Source: Archangiaceae bacterium
GTDB taxonomy: Bacteria; Myxococcota; Myxococcia; Myxococcales; Myxococcaceae
DNA length: 64,000 bases
Direction: 5' to 3'
NCBI GenBank assembly: GCA_016714225.1
Contig: JADJNS010000005.1
Location: 372,001 to 436,000, forward strand
The stretch's first letter is position 1. Every line of letters begins with the position of its first letter. The notes below the pieces were generated by a model, which was not told where the DNA came from, ran no database searches, and worked only from the letters and a program-made list of their open reading frames with translations. Positions 59,924 through 64,000 of the stretch are shown here, one piece after another. The position numbers and the translations under genes are program-made.

Positions 59924-60804
59924 TTACCGCCGAAGAAGTGGCCGTCGAGGTCGATCGACTGCCGGTTTTTCCCGCCTCGGTCGCGGCGCTGCTCAAGCGG
60001 CTGCGTGACCCCGAGGTCACCGCGCGCGACGTCGAGGCGATTCTGCGGCCCGATGCGCTGCTGACCGCGCGGGTGCTCAAGCTCGCGAACTCGAGCTACT
60101 ACGGCGCGGGCAGCCCGGTGGCCACGGTGAAAGACGCGGTGGTGCGCCTGGGCCTGCAGACGCTGTTCGGCCTGGCCACCAGCTCGGGCCTGGCCCAGGT
60201 GCTGCCGAAACGGCTGGCGGGCTACGGCATCGATGCGCAGGCGTTCATGGGGCACAGCGCCGCGGTGGCGGTGTTCGCCGAGCAGGTGGGGCGCCGCTAC
60301 GCGCCCGAGGTCGAGAAGGTGGCGTTCACCGCCGGGCTGCTGCACGACCTGGGCAAGCTGGTCATCAGCGCGTTTCTCGACCGCCAGAGCGCCGCGCTGC
60401 GGGTGAAGCTCGAGAGCGAAGAGATGGCGCTGCTCGACGTCGAGCGCGAGCTGCTCGGCACCGACCACGGCGAGGTGGGCGCCCGCATCTGCGAGCGGTG
60501 GCGGCTGCCGCAGCTCATCGCCCGGGCGGCGGCGTTTCACCACCAGCCGGCGCTGGCTCCCGACGCCGAGAGCCGGCGGCTGTGCGCGGTGCTGCACGTG
60601 GCCGATGCGCTGACCCACGTGTTCGGGTTCTCGACCGACGTGGGCGAGCTGCAGCGCCGGTTGGAGCCCGAGGTGGTGGCGTCGCTCGGCATCGCGCCCG
60701 GCGGGCTCGAGCTGGTGGTCGCCGAGTCGGTGGCCCAGGCCCAGGCCATGGTCGCGATGATGGGCGGCGAGCTGCCTGCCCCGAAGCTCGCGGTGGTGGC
60801 GTAG
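59920..60804 (+). CDS. HDOD protein (second)
   Basis: A 294-residue HDOD protein from a GTG at 59920, with AAGGAG eight bases upstream and overlap with the cheD stop. Core: 'LPVFPASVAALLKRLRDPEVTARDVEAILRPDALLTARVLKLANSSYYG', 'TAGLLHDLGKLVISAFL', 'AFHHQP'. Unlike the first HDOD it has no receiver-like N-terminus. HDOD proteins often join signalling and second-messenger networks. It closes the chemosensory locus. The domain call is secure; the role is unknown. Confidence 0.9.
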   Translation: MITAEEVAVEVDRLPVFPASVAALLKRLRDPEVTARDVEAILRPDALLTARVLKLANSSYYGAGSPVATVKDAVVRLGLQTLFGLATSSGLAQVLPKRLAGYGIDAQAFMGHSAAVAVFAEQVGRRYAPEVEKVAFTAGLLHDLGKLVISAFLDRQSAALRVKLESEEMALLDVERELLGTDHGEVGARICERWRLPQLIARAAAFHHQPALAPDAESRRLCAVLHVADALTHVFGFSTDVGELQRRLEPEVVASLGIAPGGLELVVAESVAQAQAMVAMMGGELPAPKLAVVA

Positions 60805-60807
60805 CCG

Positions 60808-60827
60808 GGCGGGCGTCTTCGCCCGTC
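60808..60827 (+). terminator. Possible terminator hairpin at end of chemosensory locus
   Basis: CGGGCG and CGCCCG (60810-60815 / 60820-60825) pair around TCTT just after the HDOD stop; a G-T and a G-C pair extend the stem. There is no T-run, so termination efficiency is uncertain. Confidence 0.4.
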
Positions 60828-61243
60828 GCCGGCACTGCTCACCCAAGCTGATCGGCCGTGGCGGTCGCGCCTTCTGACCGACGGGGACGCGGCGAGCGTT
60901 CACGATTCACTGACCACGGATGTTGCGATGCGTGGTCAGCCAGGAGTGCAGTGAGCCCCACGACCGGGTCGGGCCTGCTGCGCCCGAGTCGACCCAATCG
61001 CGCGTTCCGCCCAGGCGAATGAGCTCGGAGCCACGAGCCCTCGAGCGGCTCGACGCCCTTCGCCACTCTCGTGACCAGGTACAGAGTGCGCTCTCGTTCG
61101 CCACGAACGCGAGCCACACGCCGCCTCGGCGTCTATGAACACCGAGCGGGCCCGCGGCCGGTGCGCGCGCGTCATCCACCTGTCGACACGAGTCCTCACT
61201 TCGTGGGGCGACGACGAAGGCAATTCAGCCGGTTGAGCGGCGC
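60828..61243. other. 416 bp intergenic region without recognised gene
   Basis: No frame shows protein-like composition on either strand; the several short ones conflict. A promoter for the following lipoprotein should lie near 61150-61235. I see no RNA fold or repeat that I can name. Confidence 0.55.
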
Positions 61244-61621
61244 ATGAACTTTGCGAACGCGCTCCGCATGCGCCCACTTTCCCTGCTGGCCCTCTGCCTC
61301 ATCGCCACCGGCTGTGCGACCGCGCGCGGCCTGCTCGACGAGCCTGGCGAGCTGGCGGAAGCGGTCGGTACCCGGCTGCACGAAACCGCGCGCGATGCGT
61401 CGAACGCCGTCGAGGCGAAGGTCGCCCCCGAGGCGCCCGTCGCGGCGCCCGCGAAGGTGTCGGCCGCAGAAGCGATGAGCCAGACCGACGACACCTTCAA
61501 CCAGACCTTCGGTGAGTCGAGCGCGCCCGCGAAGGCGGCACCCCGCCCCGCCTCGAAGGCGGCGCGCCCGACCAAGGCCAAGGCGAAGGGCAAGCTGCAG
61601 TGGGCGAAAGTCGGGCGCTGA
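61244..61621 (+). CDS. Small Ala/Pro/Lys-rich lipoprotein
   Basis: A 125-residue protein with a signal peptide and lipobox (LIATGC, Cys at about residue 24) followed by a low-complexity Ala/Lys/Pro-rich tail. Outer-membrane or periplasmic anchoring is expected. I do not recognise a family. It is convergent with the TonB-dependent receptor, 27 bp away. Confidence 0.7.
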   Translation: MNFANALRMRPLSLLALCLIATGCATARGLLDEPGELAEAVGTRLHETARDASNAVEAKVAPEAPVAAPAKVSAAEAMSQTDDTFNQTFGESSAPAKAAPRPASKAARPTKAKAKGKLQWAKVGR

Positions 61622-61647
61622 AGTCCCCCCGCAGTGCCCTCTCGCCC

Positions 61648-63972
61648 TCAAGGCCAGCGCGCGATGAGCTGCACGCCGAGCTGCAGCCGGTCGACCGGCG
61701 CGAGCTGCGGCATCGTGTAGTCGGGCCGCGCGTCTTGCAGCGGGCCGACCACGTACGGAGACCGCGCTCCGAACGCGTAGGTCGCGCTCACCCGGTACGA
61801 GAGCACGGGCCAGGGCAGCGGGCCGCTCACCGTGAGCTTGAGGTCGAGCTGCGCGGGCGCCATCGGCGTGCTCGCCCACTCGCCGTCGAACGCGCGGTCG
61901 GCCGGGCGCGGCGCGGCGAAGAACGCGAGCAGCCCCACCGCGGGCCGCCCCTCGCCGAAGTCGTAGAGCAGCCGCGCGTTGCCGAACGCCTGCGGCGCGA
62001 CCGTCAGCGGCTGAGACGTGCCGTCGTGCAGCGTGCGCGCGGTGTGCGCCACGGTGAAGTTCACCCCGTAGCGCAGGTGGTTCGACAGCGTCGCCCCCTC
62101 GAACGCCACGTTGCCGCCCACGTTCAAGATGCCCGAGGCGTTGCGGTAGATGAGCGCCTCGGTGGCGCCCGGCTTGAGCTGCCCCGCCGCGAGCGCGGCA
62201 TCGACCTCTCCTTCGGTCGCCTGCTCGAGCAGCACCATCTGGCTCCACTGCGCCACGAAGCCGCCCACCATCAGCCGCTGCAGGCCGAAGCGCTGCTCGT
62301 ACGACAGCTCGCCCGAGCGCACCGCCTCGGGCCTCAGGTGCGCGGCGGCGATCTCGGTCGCGCCGTCGGTGTAATAGAGCTCGTACGCGGTCGGCGCGCG
62401 AAACGCCTCGGCGTACAGCAGCTTCAAGGTCCCGTTCCACGGCAGGTGAACGGCGGCCGCGGCGCGGGGAGAGAGGCGGGCCCCGAAGCGGCTGTCGATG
62501 TCGAGGCGCGCACCGGCGTTGAGCGACAGCCAGCGCCACGGGTGCGCCTCTTGCTGCAGGTACACGCCCAGCACCTGCTCGAGCTGGCCGTAGCGGCTCA
62601 CCTCGACCACGCCCTGGTCCGACAGCGTGCTCGACTCGTACGAGCCGCCCACGTCGCGCAGGCGCCCGTCGACGCCGAGCAGCGTCACCCACCGGCCGTC
62701 CGACGCCCAGTCGGCGGTGGCCGAGACCTGCAGCCCCGCCCACTTCGAGGCGCCGGTGGCGACCCGGTGGCAGCCGTACTGCCCCTCGGCGCAGTCTTCG
62801 GCGGCCGAGGTGAACATGTCCTGGCGGAAGTCGTAGAGCGCTCCGTACAGGTCGGCCGAGATGGCCAGCCACGCGGTCACCTCGCGGCGGTAGCGCAGGT
62901 CGAGGTTCACGAAGCGGTCGCGCTCTCCACTGCGGCCGTCGTCGAAGTCGCCGAGAAACTGGTTGAACCCGTTGATGTACGGCGTCGAGCGCCAGTAGCT
63001 CGCGGCGCGCAGCTCGGCGGTGAAGTTGCCGATGGCCAGCTTGAGGTGCCCCGCCGGCACGTCGGTGACGTAGCTGCTCTGCGCCACCCCGCCCCACACT
63101 CCCGGCATCGCGCGCGGGCCGAAGCTCTTCGGCGCGCCGGTCACCGCGTCGTCTCCGTAGGCCTGCGGCGCGAAGGTGAAGTGCGGCCCGGCGCTGCGGT
63201 ACCACTCGAGCTGGCCCACCACCTCGGCGTCCTCGCCCATCAGCTTGAAGCGCGCCCCGCCGCCCACCCCGACCCTCACGCTGCCGCCGCCGCGGTCGAG
63301 CCGGCGGAGGTCGACGTTGTCGTACGCGTCGACCGGCGCAGAGCCCGAGAGGTCGACGGTGCCCACGAAGGTGCCGTAGTCGCGCGCGCGCTTCGTCACC
63401 ACGTTGATGACGCCCAGCATCGCGTTGCTGCCGTAGAGCACGCTGCCCGGGCCCACGATGACCTCGATGTGGTCGACCAGCTCCCAGGGAACCCCGGCGC
63501 CGCGCTCGAAGTAGGCGGTGCCGTCCCACTGCTCGTTGAGCGTCTGCCCGTTCAGCAGCAAGAGCACGTGGTTGCCGAAGTCGCCGGTGAGCAGCACCCC
63601 GCGCGCGCCGATGTCGACCGAGTGCAGCGGGTTCTGCGTCACCATGCCCAGCGAGAGGTAGTTGAGCGCCTCGTCGAGCGAGTGCACCCCGAACTGGCTC
63701 AGCGTCTCGGCGGTGATGACGGTCACCGTCGCCGGCGCCACCGAGCTCACCTGCGCCGACTTGCTCGCGCCGGTCACCACCGTCTGCTGCAGCAGCGCCT
63801 CGAGGTCGTCGACCGCCGGGCCGTCTGCCGCCGGAGCGACCGTCGCGACCGGAGCCACCGCCTCGCTCATGCCCGCATCGACCTCGTCGGCGCCGGTCGC
63901 GCTGGGGTCGGCCTCGGGGAACACCTGGGCCTCGAGCAGGGTGGAGAGACAGACGAGCAGCAGCGCGTTCAT
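61648..63972 (-). CDS. TonB-dependent outer-membrane receptor
   Basis: A 774-residue receptor with a signal peptide (MNALLLVCLSTLLEAQ), an Ala/Asp/Pro-rich N-terminal linker of about 40 residues, TonB-box-like TVVTGASK, then a plug domain ('TVTVITAETLSQFGVHSLDEALNYLSLG', 'VDHIEVIVGPGSVLYGSNAMLGVINVVTK') and a long barrel with Tyr/Trp-rich strands. The ending LGVQLIARWP is barrel-like but lacks a terminal Phe. It would use ExbB-ExbD-TonB encoded at 9.2-11.1 kb. The ligand is unknown. Confidence 0.94.
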   Translation of the reverse strand: MNALLLVCLSTLLEAQVFPEADPSATGADEVDAGMSEAVAPVATVAPAADGPAVDDLEALLQQTVVTGASKSAQVSSVAPATVTVITAETLSQFGVHSLDEALNYLSLGMVTQNPLHSVDIGARGVLLTGDFGNHVLLLLNGQTLNEQWDGTAYFERGAGVPWELVDHIEVIVGPGSVLYGSNAMLGVINVVTKRARDYGTFVGTVDLSGSAPVDAYDNVDLRRLDRGGGSVRVGVGGGARFKLMGEDAEVVGQLEWYRSAGPHFTFAPQAYGDDAVTGAPKSFGPRAMPGVWGGVAQSSYVTDVPAGHLKLAIGNFTAELRAASYWRSTPYINGFNQFLGDFDDGRSGERDRFVNLDLRYRREVTAWLAISADLYGALYDFRQDMFTSAAEDCAEGQYGCHRVATGASKWAGLQVSATADWASDGRWVTLLGVDGRLRDVGGSYESSTLSDQGVVEVSRYGQLEQVLGVYLQQEAHPWRWLSLNAGARLDIDSRFGARLSPRAAAAVHLPWNGTLKLLYAEAFRAPTAYELYYTDGATEIAAAHLRPEAVRSGELSYEQRFGLQRLMVGGFVAQWSQMVLLEQATEGEVDAALAAGQLKPGATEALIYRNASGILNVGGNVAFEGATLSNHLRYGVNFTVAHTARTLHDGTSQPLTVAPQAFGNARLLYDFGEGRPAVGLLAFFAAPRPADRAFDGEWASTPMAPAQLDLKLTVSGPLPWPVLSYRVSATYAFGARSPYVVGPLQDARPDYTMPQLAPVDRLQLGVQLIARWP

Positions 63973-64000
63973 GGGTCCACCACCTGGGCGAGACGGAGAA

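Noticed and set aside
60828..61243. Small ORFs in the intergenic region
   Set aside because: Frames overlap on both strands with no shared motif or codon bias.

Overview
This 64 kb window is GC-rich (roughly 70% by eye) with strong G/C third-position codon bias, so long antisense shadow frames are everywhere. It looks like a Myxococcota chromosome. The grounds are a Ser/Thr kinase with TPRs next to a sigma factor resembling the Myxococcales gmx1-type family, a large FG-GAP lipoprotein, CheX-rich chemosensory genes with HDOD proteins, and a small NRPS locus. The species is not identifiable from what I can see. No tRNA, rRNA or CRISPR array was recognised.

Layout. 1-6338 (minus): a tightly overlapped envelope operon of a Q/G-rich membrane protein, MoxR AAA ATPase, a large membrane protein, an ABC ATPase and an ABC permease cut by the window edge. 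6448-7661 (plus): two YdbS/YdbT-like PH-domain membrane proteins. 7702-8627 (minus): an IS110-family transposase broken by four small deletions. 9194-11097 (plus): exbB-exbD-tonB, bracketed by a pair of imperfect inverted repeats. 11274-14321 (minus): PilZ protein, a frame-split Gly-rich protein, an SDR-like protein overlapping an acyltransferase, and a small membrane protein. 14438-19846 (plus): a secreted or membrane protein and a 1524-residue lipoprotein with Ig-like and FG-GAP repeats. 19993-24254: an accessory stretch with three genes broken only by indels (one of lower GC), interrupted by an intact DHFR/RibD-like gene. 24291-26974 (plus): a Pro-rich repeat protein, an ECF sigma factor and a FecR-like protein.

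26976-30112 (minus): a two-domain protein joining tRNA-guanine transglycosylase to an MnmC-like methyltransferase, and a saccharopine-dehydrogenase-like oxidoreductase. 30196-37291 (plus): a HemN/HemW-like radical SAM enzyme, a dimodular NRPS (A-T-C-A-T-TE) and MbtH, all joined by ATGA overlaps. 37299-40355 (plus): a kinase with zinc-finger-like N-terminus and TPR tail, converging without spacing on a sigma factor (minus). 41156-43621: PNPOx-like protein divergent from a LysR regulator, and an MBL-fold hydrolase.

43802-60804 (plus): a 17 kb co-directional chemosensory locus of eighteen genes, many with ATGA or GTGA overlaps. It holds two CheA, two CheW, two MCPs, two CheR, two CheY, one CheB, one CheD, a PAS protein, three CheX-like proteins and two HDOD proteins. 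Two of the proteins carry receiver-like domains lacking phosphorylation residues. No flagellar gene is present, so output through HDOD or CheX-like proteins, motility other than flagellar, or development is inferred rather than shown. 61244-63972: a small lipoprotein and a TonB-dependent receptor (minus), which could use the TonB system at 9-11 kb.

Most likely novel elements: the double chemosensory locus with pseudo-receivers and HDOD outputs, the radical SAM-NRPS-MbtH locus, the Tgt-methyltransferase fusion, and the inverted-repeat-flanked tonB operon.
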